DNA from: an uncultured Collinsella sp.
GTDB taxonomy: Bacteria; Actinomycetota; Coriobacteriia; Coriobacteriales; Coriobacteriaceae
Assembly: GCA_900754445.1 (NCBI GenBank)
Contig: CAAECW010000092.1
Location: forward strand, 1-44,364
DNA length: 44,364 nt
Reading direction: 5' to 3'
How positions within the stretch are numbered: the first letter of the stretch is position 1; each line of letters begins with the position of its first letter. The notes under the pieces were generated by a model, which searched no databases, had not been told where the DNA came from, and saw nothing but the letters and a program-made list of their open reading frames with translations. Below are positions 8,446 to 16,670 of this stretch, piece after piece. A program made the position numbers and the translations under genes.

Positions 8446-9453
8446 ATGGGGTCGAAAATGAGTCATGATAAACGCTGTACCAAACCGCAATTAGAGCTGT
8501 TCTTCCGGTTATTCGAGGCCCATCATGGCGGGCACCTGTTTGTAGCTACCAAAAAATGGGATGAACGCTGTGCCTACGCGCTCATGCAAAAAGAGATGAT
8601 TATTCGACTCTACAACCATGTCTACGCTGATCCCGCGTATTGGAATGACCTCGGCGTCGAAGATCGCATCTTTCAATTGGCATCCGCTATTGCAGTCGTT
8701 GAACCGGATGCCGTGTTTTGTGGAGCAACGGCGGCACTGCTCTATGGCATCGGTTCTGCATATTCGCTTCTCGACAAGGTGCAAGTGCTGCTACCGCGTT
8801 CCACCAGACGCGATATGTACGAATTCGTTGAATACCGACACTGGCGGCCGGGCGACGTATGGCAGCTCGGCCCGTTTACGTTAACGGATCCATATCGCAC
8901 GGTGGTCGACATCGCCCGAACGAGCGCTTTTCGATATGCACTAGGCTATGTCGACGGGTTGGCTCGTGAGTACGGTGTCGAGCGTGAAGAATTGCGTGCA
9001 TATGCACAAGCGAACTGTCGCGGACTGCACGGCATTGCGCGCGCATTTGACGTTTTTGAACACATGGATGGCAGATCGGATAACGGTGGAGAATCCGAGG
9101 CACGGGCGGCAATGATTCTGGCGGGAGTTGCCGCTCCCGAACTTCAGGTTGAAATCACTCGACCGGGAAACGCCGGCTATTATTTGGCAGATTACGGCTG
9201 GCAGATGCCAGACGGCTCTTGGATGCTGGCTGAGCTGCATGGACTAGGCAAGTTTGAGGACGATGCCCAAAATGATCCGGAACATACTGCGGCAAAAACC
9301 TATCGAGCTGCCCTCGTGCGCGACGCGAACCTGCGTGCCATGGGCCACAACGTCATTCATTTCAAGCTCTCAGACACCCTCGATGTCAAAGCGTTCGGCT
9401 CCATGATGCGCGGCTACGGTATACCAACCACAAAACCCTACACAGACTCCTGA
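8446..9453 (+). CDS. AbiEi-like / DUF559-like protein of unknown function
   Basis: 335 residues, soluble. The middle resembles the AbiEi antitoxin-type proteins common in actinobacteria: CGATAALLYGIG near residue 94 and DPYRTVVDIARTSAFRYAL near 148. The last third resembles a Vsr/DUF559 nuclease-like fold: GGESEARAAMILAG, then YYLADYGWQMPDG, MLAELHGLGKFED, and a final LRAMGHNVIHF. Candidate catalytic acids (the E of GGESE, the D of LADYGW and the E of LAELHG) are present, but the usual E-x-K is not clear. The start is uncertain; ATG 8458 is an alternative. Codon and base use are more AT-rich than neighbours, and palindromic repeats lie on both sides, which suggests transfer. It could be an orphan AbiEi-type regulator or defence protein; no toxin partner is next to it. 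Confidence 0.55.
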   Translation: MGSKMSHDKRCTKPQLELFFRLFEAHHGGHLFVATKKWDERCAYALMQKEMIIRLYNHVYADPAYWNDLGVEDRIFQLASAIAVVEPDAVFCGATAALLYGIGSAYSLLDKVQVLLPRSTRRDMYEFVEYRHWRPGDVWQLGPFTLTDPYRTVVDIARTSAFRYALGYVDGLAREYGVEREELRAYAQANCRGLHGIARAFDVFEHMDGRSDNGGESEARAAMILAGVAAPELQVEITRPGNAGYYLADYGWQMPDGSWMLAELHGLGKFEDDAQNDPEHTAAKTYRAALVRDANLRAMGHNVIHFKLSDTLDVKAFGSMMRGYGIPTTKPYTDS

Positions 9454-9515
9454 CCGGCTGCCCTCATCTTCTCGGCAACAGAACCCATCATCGACCCAAC
9501 CCGCTCGGCCTCAAT

Positions 9516-9584
9516 AAGTTGCGGTGAAATAGTTCCTGGATAACAGCTTTTGCGGCTAATCCAGGAACTATTTCACCGCAACTT
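9516..9584. repeat. Palindromic repeat type C, copy 2
   Basis: Perfect 26-bp arms: outer AAGTTGCGGTGAAATAGTTC shared with copy 1, then CTGGAT paired with ATCCAG, around a 17-nt centre with AGC/GCT pairing. It lies after the AbiEi-like gene and before the tRNA terminator. Confidence 0.9.
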
Positions 9585-9619
9585 AGGAGGGGATGTGGGG
9601 TCCCCGGCATGTATATGAA

Positions 9620-9653
9620 AACGGCTCTGGCACCAAAAGGAGCCAGAGCCGTT
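9620..9653 (-). terminator. Intrinsic terminator of the tRNA transcript
   Basis: 12-bp perfect stem AACGGCTCTGGC / GCCAGAGCCGTT with a 10-nt loop, followed by TTTC on the minus strand, 12 nt beyond the tRNA-Gly CCA end. Confidence 0.85.
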
Positions 9654-9665
9654 AAAGATATCCTA

Positions 9666-9739
9666 TGGAGCGGGCGACGGGAATCGAACCCGCGTCATCA
9701 GCTTGGAAGGCTGGGGTTCTACCATTGAACTACGCCCGC
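9666..9739 (-). tRNA. tRNA-Gly (anticodon TCC)
   Basis: 74 nt with encoded CCA. Acceptor stem GCGGGCG pairs with CGCCCGC; anticodon loop CTTCCAA gives TCC; T-arm GGGTTCGATTCCC is intact. Six nt downstream of tRNA-Pro on the same strand, so both are likely processed from one transcript. Confidence 0.97.
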
Positions 9740-9745
9740 AAGATA

Positions 9746-9822
9746 TGGTCGGGACGACAGGATTTGAACCTGCGACATCCTGCTCCCAAAGCAGGCGCGC
9801 TACCAAACTGCGCCACGTCCCG
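9746..9822 (-). tRNA. tRNA-Pro (anticodon TGG)
   Basis: 77 nt with encoded CCA. Acceptor stem CGGGACG pairs with CGTCCCG; anticodon loop TTTGGGA gives TGG; T-arm AGGTTCAAATCCT is intact. First gene of a two-tRNA unit with a clear promoter upstream. Confidence 0.97.
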
Positions 9823-9873
9823 AAGGTGTTGAGCAGCTAAGGTCTAAACCTTGCGTGTCCCAAAGCGAAGGAA

Positions 9874-9902
9874 ATTATAGGGGAGACTTCGCGCCTGTGC
9901 AA
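9874..9902 (-). promoter_or_regulatory. Promoter of the tRNA-Pro/tRNA-Gly unit
   Basis: On the minus strand TTGCAC (9902-9897), a 17-nt spacer and a perfect TATAAT (9879-9874) lie about 50 nt upstream of tRNA-Pro. This is a near-consensus housekeeping sigma factor promoter. Confidence 0.85.
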
Positions 9903-9913
9903 GCGACGATACC

Positions 9914-11272
9914 CTAGCTCCTCGAATGTGCGACAAACTGGCTATGGGCCAGGCCAATCACAAACGCCACCACGGCGACTGGCGCCCACGCGGCACCGAT
10001 ATCCGCCAGGGGCAATGCATCGAACGGCAGCCACGCGCCCGCAAAGAACGCGTCGCGAACCGAGGTGATCACACTCTGCACGGCAACCACGCCGCCGACC
10101 CAGACCCACACCTGCGGATGAGCGTCGCAAAAGCCGTGCACCAGGCCCATCAGTACCAGCACGATGGCGACGGGATACAAGGCGTTGAGCATGGGCACCG
10201 AAAACATGAGGATCATGTCGAGGCCCACGTTGGAGAGCACGCACGAAAACGCCGCGAACACAAAGGCGAGAATCGCAAAGGGACGGCGCATAGCCTCCTC
10301 GGAAGCCTCCGCTCCCCCTTCGACCACATACGTCTCGCAGAAGTAGCGCGAGCAGCAGCTGATGAGGCCGATGCACACGTTCATGCAGGCAAGGAAAAAG
10401 ATCGCAAAGACCACGACCGTGCCGACAAGACCAAAGTGCATAGAGGCCGAACGGGCAAGGATGGCGGCGCCGTTGGTAGCATCGGGCATAACCGTGCCGA
10501 GCTGCATGCCGGCAAGCGCCAGGCCGCAGTAGATGACGGCCATGAGCACGCCGGCGATCACACCGGAACGCGAAATCTCGAAGGCCACGCGCTTGTCATC
10601 GGTAACACCCAGCTCGTGGATGGTCTCGGCGATGATAATGCCAAAGGCGAGAGACGCGAGCAGGTCCATGGTCTGGTAGCCGGTCAAAAAGCCTTGCACG
10701 GCGGCGCCTGCATCGTAGGGAGCTTGAGGCGCGGCAGCCGGTCCCAGCGGCGAGATCACGGCAGCACCCACGACCAGCACGATGAGCGCGATAAGCGCGG
10801 GGCCCGTAATGCGACCGAGCACGCGCGTGATGACGCCCGGACGCAGCGTGAGCGCAAACGCGACGACGAAGAACCCGATGGCAAACACCAGACGTGCCGT
10901 GCCGAGCGAGACGCCCTCGGGCAGCAGTGGCACCAGCATCTCGAAGGCTGTGGAGCTCGTGCGCGGAATAGCCAGGCACGGGCCGATGGCCAGATACACT
11001 GCCGCGACAAAGAACTCACCAAACTTGGGGTGCACGCGGCCGGCAAGCTCGCGCGCCGTTCCGGCAAGCGCCACGGCGATAAAACCCATGACGGGCAGGC
11101 CGATGGCGGCGATGAGAAAGCCAAGCATAGCGACCGGCGTGGCAGAACCTGCCTGCAGCGCCAGCAGTGGCGGAATAATGAGGTTGCCGGCGCCAAAGAG
11201 CATCGAGAACAGGGCGATGCCGACGGTAACGACATGGTCGGAGCGTAGACCACGCGAGGCGGATGAGGCCAT
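9914..11272 (-). CDS. brnQ: Branched-chain amino acid carrier of the LIVCS (BrnQ) family
   Basis: 452 residues, about 12 membrane segments, as usual for BrnQ. The N-terminal GIALFSMLFGAGNLIIPPLL is the family signature; further matches are YLAIGPCLAIPRTSSTAFEM near residue 95, GYQTMDLLASLAFGIII near 205, and FLACMNVCIGLISCCSRYF near 305. It imports leucine, isoleucine or valine with Na+ or H+. ATG 11272 follows AAAGGTG. It stands alone between the tRNA promoter and the terminator of the selenium operon. The substrate is inferred from the family only. Confidence 0.92.
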   Translation of the reverse strand: MASSASRGLRSDHVVTVGIALFSMLFGAGNLIIPPLLALQAGSATPVAMLGFLIAAIGLPVMGFIAVALAGTARELAGRVHPKFGEFFVAAVYLAIGPCLAIPRTSSTAFEMLVPLLPEGVSLGTARLVFAIGFFVVAFALTLRPGVITRVLGRITGPALIALIVLVVGAAVISPLGPAAAPQAPYDAGAAVQGFLTGYQTMDLLASLAFGIIIAETIHELGVTDDKRVAFEISRSGVIAGVLMAVIYCGLALAGMQLGTVMPDATNGAAILARSASMHFGLVGTVVVFAIFFLACMNVCIGLISCCSRYFCETYVVEGGAEASEEAMRRPFAILAFVFAAFSCVLSNVGLDMILMFSVPMLNALYPVAIVLVLMGLVHGFCDAHPQVWVWVGGVVAVQSVITSVRDAFFAGAWLPFDALPLADIGAAWAPVAVVAFVIGLAHSQFVAHSRS

Positions 11273-11300
11273 AAGAGCACCTTTCGAATCGAAACAAAAA

Positions 11301-11325
11301 CGGGACGGGCATAAGACCCGTCCCG
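11301..11325 (-). terminator. Intrinsic terminator of the selenium / double-cubane operon
   Basis: 9-bp perfect stem CGGGACGGG / CCCGTCCCG with a 7-nt loop, followed by TTTTTGTTT on the minus strand, 15 nt after the cysteine desulfurase stop. Confidence 0.93.
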
Positions 11326-11339
11326 CAAGTATATACGCT

Positions 11340-12479
11340 CTAGCAGGCTAAATCGCGCAAAGCGTCAATCGCGGTGTCGACTTCCTCGTCCGTGTTGAAA
11401 TACCCAAACGAGAAGCGAACGACACCCTGACGCTCGGTCCCTAGCGCACGGTGCATGAGCGGAGCGCAATGGGCACTGGGGCGCGTCGCAATCCCCCACC
11501 CTTGCATGAGCGCATCCGAGATCTCGGCAGAGTCGATATCACCCACGTTGAGTGAGACGATCGCCGAGCGCACGGGCTGGTCAAACGCACCGTAGAGCTT
11601 GATCTCCGGGATTTCGCGCACGCCAGCGAGAAAGCGATCCGCCAGTGCTCGCTCGTGTGCCGCGATCGCCTCGACTCCGCCTTGGGCCTCGATAAAGTCG
11701 AGACCTGCGGAAAGTCCCGCGATACCGTGACCGTTGAGCGTGCCCGCCTCGAGGCGAGTGGGCCACTCAAGCGGCTGCAGTGCATCGAAGCTGTGCACGC
11801 CGGTGCCGCCCATGGCCCACGGTGCCATGTCAATTCCCTCCGCCACGGCCAGGCCGCCGGTGCCTTGAGGTCCCATGAGCCCCTTGTGGCCGGTAAAGCA
11901 CACGACGTCGAGCCCCATGGCGCGCATATCGATATGCGCCGTGCCGGCAGACTGTGAGGCATCGACGATCACCAGCGCGCCGGCCGCATGGGCCATGGCG
12001 GCCACGCGCGCAATGTCGACCTCATTGCCGGTCACATTGGAGGCGTGCGTCACCACCACGGCACGCGTGCCCGGCGTGACCAGCCGCTCGAGTTCGTCGT
12101 AGTCAAGCACGCCGCTCGCGTCGCAGCCCGCATGTTCAACGGTCACGCCCTGCTCTGCTGTCAGGCGGTTGAGCGGACGCAGCACGGAGTTGTGCTCGAG
12201 CACCGTCGTGACCACGCGGTCGCCGGGGCGCACCACGCCACAGATGGCGGTGTTGAGCGCCGCCGTAGAGTTGGGCGTAAAGCACACATGGTCCGCCCTC
12301 GGGCAACCTAAAAGGCGCGCGAGCTTGGCACGGCAACCGTGAATCGTACGAGCGGCATCGAGGGCACCCGACGTGGCGCCACGCCCGGCATTGCCGAGCG
12401 AGCACATCGCCTGCGTCACGGCATCGATCACCGTCTGCGGCTTGTGCATGGTCGTCGCCGCGTTATCCAGGTAGATCAT
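11340..12479 (-). CDS. Cysteine desulfurase-family PLP enzyme of selenium-donor operons
   Basis: 379-residue class V aminotransferase. The N-terminus YLDNAATTMHKP is the NifS/SufS signature; the PLP lysine is Lys199 in FTGHKGLMGPQGTGGL; EHNSVLRP near residue 95 and VDASQSAGT near 172 complete the cofactor site. RPSAHCAPLMH near residue 340 supplies the likely catalytic Cys. It resembles the subgroup found beside selD, yedF and DUF3343 genes (typified by Enterococcus EF2568), thought to mobilise sulfur or selenium from cysteine or selenocysteine. Its ATG overlaps the DUF3343 stop as ATGA, so the two are translationally coupled. Last gene of the operon. Confidence 0.9.
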   Translation of the reverse strand: MIYLDNAATTMHKPQTVIDAVTQAMCSLGNAGRGATSGALDAARTIHGCRAKLARLLGCPRADHVCFTPNSTAALNTAICGVVRPGDRVVTTVLEHNSVLRPLNRLTAEQGVTVEHAGCDASGVLDYDELERLVTPGTRAVVVTHASNVTGNEVDIARVAAMAHAAGALVIVDASQSAGTAHIDMRAMGLDVVCFTGHKGLMGPQGTGGLAVAEGIDMAPWAMGGTGVHSFDALQPLEWPTRLEAGTLNGHGIAGLSAGLDFIEAQGGVEAIAAHERALADRFLAGVREIPEIKLYGAFDQPVRSAIVSLNVGDIDSAEISDALMQGWGIATRPSAHCAPLMHRALGTERQGVVRFSFGYFNTDEEVDTAIDALRDLAC

Positions 12480-12727
12480 CGCACGACCTCCCACATATCA
12501 ATCACGGTATAGCCCTCGGTAGGAACACTCGCCGCGGCGAGTTCGGCGCGCAGCAGCTCCTCATCGGCAGGCGACGCCTTCCACGCCAAACCGCAGCCGG
12601 CAGCGACCTCCCCGGGCACGGGAATCGTTCGCCCGGGAAGGCCGCGCTCAATGCACAGGGACTCGCAACCCATGGCGGCCGCCGTGGTGGGGAACGTGAT
12701 GACAAGCGCCGGGCGCTTCTCCCTCAT
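12476..12727 (-). CDS. DUF3343 family small protein
   Basis: 83 residues, soluble. The pattern ALVITFPTTAAAMGCESLC, then GLPGRTIPVPGEVAAGCGLA, matches the DUF3343 family, which has two conserved cysteines and travels with yedF, selD and the EF2568-type desulfurase. ATG 12727 follows TTGGAG with 6-nt spacing; a TTG five codons upstream is less likely. Its role is not known; a persulfide or perselenide carrier between desulfurase and SelD is an inference from context and the two exposed cysteines. Confidence 0.85.
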   Translation of the reverse strand: MREKRPALVITFPTTAAAMGCESLCIERGLPGRTIPVPGEVAAGCGLAWKASPADEELLRAELAAASVPTEGYTVIDMWEVVR

Positions 12728-12746
12728 GGCAACTCCAACCAATACG

Positions 12747-13373
12747 CTACGGGCGCACGACGCGCACGGCCTGCTCCATCTTCTCCACGATCACGTACAT
12801 GTTGGTGACCTCGCCCACTGCAAGTTGGTCTTTAATGCCATAGTGGTCGAGGCAGGTACCGCAGGTGAGAATCTCGACACCCTGCTCAGCCAGCCCCTTC
12901 AGGTCGTCGAGCACCGGTGAGCCCTCGACGGTGAGCTTGGCACCGCCGTTGTAGAACAGCATGGTCGCGGGCAGCTCCTCCTGCTGCGTCACGGCAAAGA
13001 TAAACGCCTTCATGAGCTTGTGGCCCAGCTCGTCATCGCCACGGCCCATGCAGTCGGTGTAGACGGAAATGACGAGCTTGCCCTCGCCGGCGCTGGCGTC
13101 GCAGAAGGCAGCGCCATCCTGCTCAGGATCGGCCACGGCAACGGCGCCAGAGGTCGCCACGGTCACGTGCCACTCGGCGTCAGAAACCTTCTCGACCGAG
13201 GCCGTGCAGCCCTTCTCCTGCGCCATCTTGGAGATGTTCTTGACGGCGGTCTCGTTGTCGACCGAGGTCACCACGGCACCCTCGCCATCAAGCTGTTTGA
13301 GTGCCTTAAGTGTCTTGACGACGGGCAGCGGGCAGGCATCGCCCATGGCATTGACTTCAATTTTGGTAGACAT
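12747..13373 (-). CDS. yedF: Selenium metabolism protein YedF (TusA-like plus DsrE-like domains)
   Basis: 208 residues. Residues 4-75 form a TusA/SirA-like domain with the sulfur-carrying CPLPVVKTLK motif; residues 100-208 form a DsrE-like domain ending with ILTCGTCLDHYGIKDQLAVG, typical of YedF. Proteins of this type accompany SelD and are presumed to pass activated selenium or sulfur. ATG 13373 follows AAAGGAAAAGC. It lies 60 nt after selD and 20 nt before the DUF3343 gene, so it belongs to the selenium-donor part of the operon. Confidence 0.93.
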   Translation of the reverse strand: MSTKIEVNAMGDACPLPVVKTLKALKQLDGEGAVVTSVDNETAVKNISKMAQEKGCTASVEKVSDAEWHVTVATSGAVAVADPEQDGAAFCDASAGEGKLVISVYTDCMGRGDDELGHKLMKAFIFAVTQQEELPATMLFYNGGAKLTVEGSPVLDDLKGLAEQGVEILTCGTCLDHYGIKDQLAVGEVTNMYVIVEKMEQAVRVVRP

Positions 13374-13433
13374 AGCTTTTCCTTTCGAAAGAACCGTTCT
13401 AGAGAACGGTAAACAGTTACATAAACGTGCGGG

Positions 13434-14483
13434 CTAGCGGACAACGCGGACGGCAGGACCGCCCGGCTCCGCCTCGCAAACGCGACCGACGACGGCGGCA
13501 ACGCGCCCCTCGGCATGCAGACGACGCGCAAGCTCATCCACATCCGCCGCGGGCGCCGCAATAAGCAAACCGCCCGAGGTCTGCGGATCGTACAGCGCAT
13601 CCAGCATGCCCGGCTCCAGGTCCTCGTCGGCCGCCACGCGCGGGCCAAAGAAGTCCTGGTTGCGGTAGGAGCCCGCGGGGATAATGCCCAGACGCGCCAT
13701 GTCGAGCACCTGGTCAAAGAGCGGCACCGCCCCCGATGCAAGCTCAACCTGCACGCCCGAGCCCTCGGCCATCTCGCACGCGTGCCCGATCAGACCAAAG
13801 CCCGTAATGTCGGTGCAGCCGTGAAGCTCAAGTCCCTCGGCCAGACGAATCGGTGCCTCGTTGAGGGTGCGCATCGAGTCAAACATGGCTGCGGCCTCGT
13901 CCTGCTCGATGAGCTCGCCCTTAATGGCCGTGGTGATAATGCCCGAGCCGATGGCCTTGGTCAGCAGCAGAACATCGCCCACGCGCGCGCCGCTGTTGGC
14001 GAGCATACGGTCAAGCGCGACAAAACCGCTCACGGACAGGCCGTACTTGGGCTCGTCGTCGTTGATGGTGTGACCGCCCGCGATGGAGCAGCCGGCCTCG
14101 ACGCACTTGTCGGCGCCGCCCGCCAGAATCTGACCGGCAACCTCAACGCCCAGGCAGCTCGGGATGCACAGCAAGTTCATGGCATGGCTCGGCCGCCCGC
14201 CCATGGCGTAGATGTCCGACAGCGAGTTGGCCGCGGCGATCTGGCCAAACAGAAACGGGTCGTCGACCATCGGTGGGAAGAAGTCGATGGACTGCACGAG
14301 TCCCAGGTTCTCCCCTACGCGGAAGACGCTCGCATCGTCGGAGGTATCGAACCCCACGAGCAAGTTGTCGTTATGCACATTGGGTAAATCGCCCAGGACC
14401 TGGGCGAGGGCTCCGGGGGCCAACTTAGCGGCTCAACCGCTCGCGGCAGTCATAGACGTAAGCTTAATCTGATCGTCAGCCAT
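13434..14483 (-). CDS. selD: Selenophosphate synthetase, itself a selenoprotein (Sec17)
   Basis: 349 residues. The frame from ATG 14483, behind GAGGAGG, is interrupted by one TGA at codon 17 (14433-14435); reading through gives TAASGUAAK, which aligns with the Cys17/Lys20 active site of E. coli SelD. The rest is intact: SIDFFPPMVDDPFLFGQIAA, ISDIYAMGGRP, GGHTINDDEP, TDITGFGLIGH and LYDPQTSGGLL. It makes selenophosphate from selenide and ATP for Sec-tRNA synthesis, and so for FdhF and for itself. A SECIS-like hairpin follows the UGA. Taking a downstream TTG as start would lose the catalytic loop and is rejected. It is embedded between the activase and yedF genes. Confidence 0.94.
14390..14435 (-). 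promoter_or_regulatory. Bacterial SECIS-like element of selD
   Basis: 26 nt after the UGA a strong hairpin occurs: CGCCCAG and CTGGGCG arms around a GTC tip (14406-14390), so GGTC is exposed at the apex. Distance and apical G residues fit the loose rules for bacterial SECIS elements outside enterobacteria. Confidence 0.7.
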
Positions 14484-14553
14484 CGATACCTCCTCTCATC
14501 GGTCAATCATTTTCTCCCAGTATACGCATGAATGCGAGCCTACGGCGGATGCA

Positions 14554-15318
14554 TTAATTGAGCGCCTGTGCGCGAATCGCCGCGCCGATGGCACCGGCGA
14601 AGCGGGCCTGGGGCGAGGTGGTGACCGGCGACCCCAGCAGCGCCGCCAGCCGCTCCACAACGTAAGCGTTCTCGCACAAGCCTCCCGTCAGGTAGTACGG
14701 AGCACCCGTCGCCTGCCCGGCCATAGTGGCCACGCGCGAGACCACGCTGTCGATCACGCCACGCGCAATGTTCTCGCGCGGCTCACCGCGACCGATCAGG
14801 CTGATAACCTCACTTTCGGCAAACACCGTGCACATGCTGCTGATCTTGGTGGGCTCACCGGAAAGCGCCAGGACGGCCATCTGCTGCTGGGAAATGCCTA
14901 GGCGGTCGGCCATGATCTCCAAAAAGCGCCCCGTGCCGGCAGCGCACTTGTCGTTCATGGCAAATTTGGCCACGCGACCGCCCTTGATCTGAATGACCTT
15001 GGTGTCCTGACCGCCCACGTCGATCACGGTGCCGTGGTCGCCAAACAGGCGCACAGCACCGGTACCGTGGCAGGTAATCTCAGTCACGACCTTATGCGCA
15101 TAGGGCACGGCGACACGACCGTAGCCGGTCGCGATCACGCGCACGTCGTCGGCAGCCACGTCATAGCCGGCCGCGGCAAGCTCGCCGCGCAGACGCTCCG
15201 CCGCATCGACCGAGGAGAACCCGGTTGGCTGCACGCACGTCCACGCCACCGAACCCTCCCCGTCGACCACAGCAGCCTTAGCCGCCGTAGACCCGATATC
15301 GATCCCGATCCCTATCAT
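14554..15318 (-). CDS. ATP-dependent activase of 2-hydroxyacyl-CoA dehydratase / double-cubane proteins
   Basis: 254-residue ASKHA-fold protein (HgdC/FldI/BadF type). It begins GIGIDIGSTAAKAAVVDG, the phosphate-binding loop; VIDVGGQDTKVI near residue 98 and the dimer-interface cluster cysteines in NDKCAAGTGRFLE (near 122) and SSMCTVFAESE (near 160) are present; LTGGLCENAYVV near 213 follows. Such dimers bind one [4Fe-4S] cluster and use ATP to drive low-potential electrons into a partner protein. ATG 15318 follows GGGAGAGAG. The partners are expected to be the two paralogs encoded just upstream. Between it and the next gene lies a large hairpin repeat. Confidence 0.92.
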   Translation of the reverse strand: MIGIGIDIGSTAAKAAVVDGEGSVAWTCVQPTGFSSVDAAERLRGELAAAGYDVAADDVRVIATGYGRVAVPYAHKVVTEITCHGTGAVRLFGDHGTVIDVGGQDTKVIQIKGGRVAKFAMNDKCAAGTGRFLEIMADRLGISQQQMAVLALSGEPTKISSMCTVFAESEVISLIGRGEPRENIARGVIDSVVSRVATMAGQATGAPYYLTGGLCENAYVVERLAALLGSPVTTSPQARFAGAIGAAIRAQALN

Positions 15319-15370
15319 GGCTCTCTCCCAATCTAAATATCAAAGGTAGCGGCGCGTTCAGGCGCCTTAG

Positions 15371-15479
15371 CTCTAGGTTTCTCAGGTGCCGGAGATTGCC
15401 CCGAAAGAGGAGCGCAGCGTACTTTGGGTACGCAAGCGACGGTTTGAGGAGCAAGATCCGGTGCCTGAGGAAGCTAGAG
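15371..15479. repeat. Structured hairpin element type A, copy 1
   Basis: A stem of about 30 bp: CTCTAG..TCTCAGGTGCCGG pairs with CCGGTGCCTGAGGAAGCTAGAG. It has tandem GU/UG wobbles inside GGTGCC, a 2x2 G-A-type mismatch next to TTGC/GCAA, and an apical hairpin GCGTAC / GTACGC. It overlaps the last codons and stop of the double-cubane gene to its right. Pair changes relative to copy 2 are compensatory. As plus-strand RNA the outer stem pairs better; the apical stem pairs equally well either way. Confidence 0.8.
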
Positions 15480-16637
15480 GGTTTCGATAAAGGCGGCGAT
15501 GCGAGTCTCGATCTGGCCCATGTCGCCGTTGCTGTAGTCGGTCTCGATCTTCATATACGGAATGCCCGCACCCTCGACGGCCTCCTGCATGCGTGCACTC
15601 TCCACGTTAAAGGTGTGGCACGCCTGGAGCACGCTCTCCACTACGCCATCGACGTGATACTTCTCGCACATGGCCAGCGTGTTTTCCATACGACCGTCGT
15701 TGGGCGTCATGACCGAGCAGTTGATATCCAGATAGCGGTCGGCGATGGCGCGCAGAATGTCGGGAGCCTCCGGGTCGATCATCATGGCCGCCGTGCGCTC
15801 GCCCGAGCAGTCGTCCATGCACACGACCACACCGCCGTTGGACTCGATAGTACGGCCGATCTTGTTGATCACGCCGCCCACCGGGCAGCCGGTGATCAGA
15901 ATGCGCTTGGCGTCTGCCGCGACCGGGCGCTCACCCGCGTCGTAGGTCTCGCGCAGCTTGGCAACCTTTTGCTCCAGCTGCTGCGTATAGGCCTCGATAT
16001 CAAAGCTGAACGTACCGGCAAACATGGTGCTCATCAGATCGACGCCGCTCATGGCCGCCGGCTGGTTGGCCTGCAGCGCAAACATCTCGAGCTGGGCCGC
16101 ACGCAAGCGGTTGCGACGACGGACGGCAGCGCGCAGATCATCGTCGGTAATCGCGATGCCGTAGAAGTTCTCGAGCTCCTCCTTGAGCAGGCGGCACTCC
16201 TCGTACCAGCCTTCACGCTCGTAGGCGCGATCGCGACCCTGCGGCAGGTGCAGAATGTGCGTACGCTTGAGCTCGTTGAGTAGCTCGTACATCTTCTTCT
16301 TGCCGTCGCAGGTGGTCTCACCGATGATCATGTCGCTAAAGTACGTAAACGGGCACTTTTGCGAGTAGGCAAAGCCGTACGTCGACTTGATGAGCGGACA
16401 GAGATTTGCCGGCAGCACCTTCTCGGCCTCGGGAATCACCTCGTCGGACGTGCCGCACAGCGCCACGCTCGCAGCCCCCGCGGCATCGATAATCTCGAGC
16501 GGCGTGTAGCTGCACAGAAAACCGACCAGGCGATTACCCGCCTGCTTATAATCCTTGACGCGAATAAACGCCGCCTTGCGCTGCTCGTTGAACTCCTCAA
16601 ACGTGGACGGCAACGGCTGCTCAATATTTTCCGACAT
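15474..16637 (-). CDS. Double-cubane-cluster / 2-hydroxyacyl-CoA dehydratase family protein, paralog B
   Basis: 387 residues. The pattern of the double-cubane reductase/HgdB-like family is visible: FLCSYTPLEIIDAAGA near residue 42, LPANLCPLIKSTYGFAYSQ near 78, CPFTYFSDMIIGETTCDGKK near 98, ITGCPVGGVINKIG near 242, and the ending GIPYMKIETDYSNGD. The conserved cysteines should bind the iron-sulfur centre. These proteins take ATP-driven electrons from the activase and reduce difficult substrates; the substrate here is unknown. ATG 16637 is chosen (AAAGG upstream, rather distant); a TTG at 16661 is an alternative. It is a paralog of the next gene upstream and lies between two copies of hairpin type A. 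Confidence 0.87.
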   Translation of the reverse strand: MSENIEQPLPSTFEEFNEQRKAAFIRVKDYKQAGNRLVGFLCSYTPLEIIDAAGAASVALCGTSDEVIPEAEKVLPANLCPLIKSTYGFAYSQKCPFTYFSDMIIGETTCDGKKKMYELLNELKRTHILHLPQGRDRAYEREGWYEECRLLKEELENFYGIAITDDDLRAAVRRRNRLRAAQLEMFALQANQPAAMSGVDLMSTMFAGTFSFDIEAYTQQLEQKVAKLRETYDAGERPVAADAKRILITGCPVGGVINKIGRTIESNGGVVVCMDDCSGERTAAMMIDPEAPDILRAIADRYLDINCSVMTPNDGRMENTLAMCEKYHVDGVVESVLQACHTFNVESARMQEAVEGAGIPYMKIETDYSNGDMGQIETRIAAFIETL

Positions 16638-16670
16638 ATAACTTCTAAACCTTTCAACCAACCAAGGAAA

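Noticed and set aside
9926..11248. 440-codon plus-strand open frame opposite brnQ
   Set aside because: His/Arg/Gly/Asp-rich antisense product without domain; brnQ is clear.
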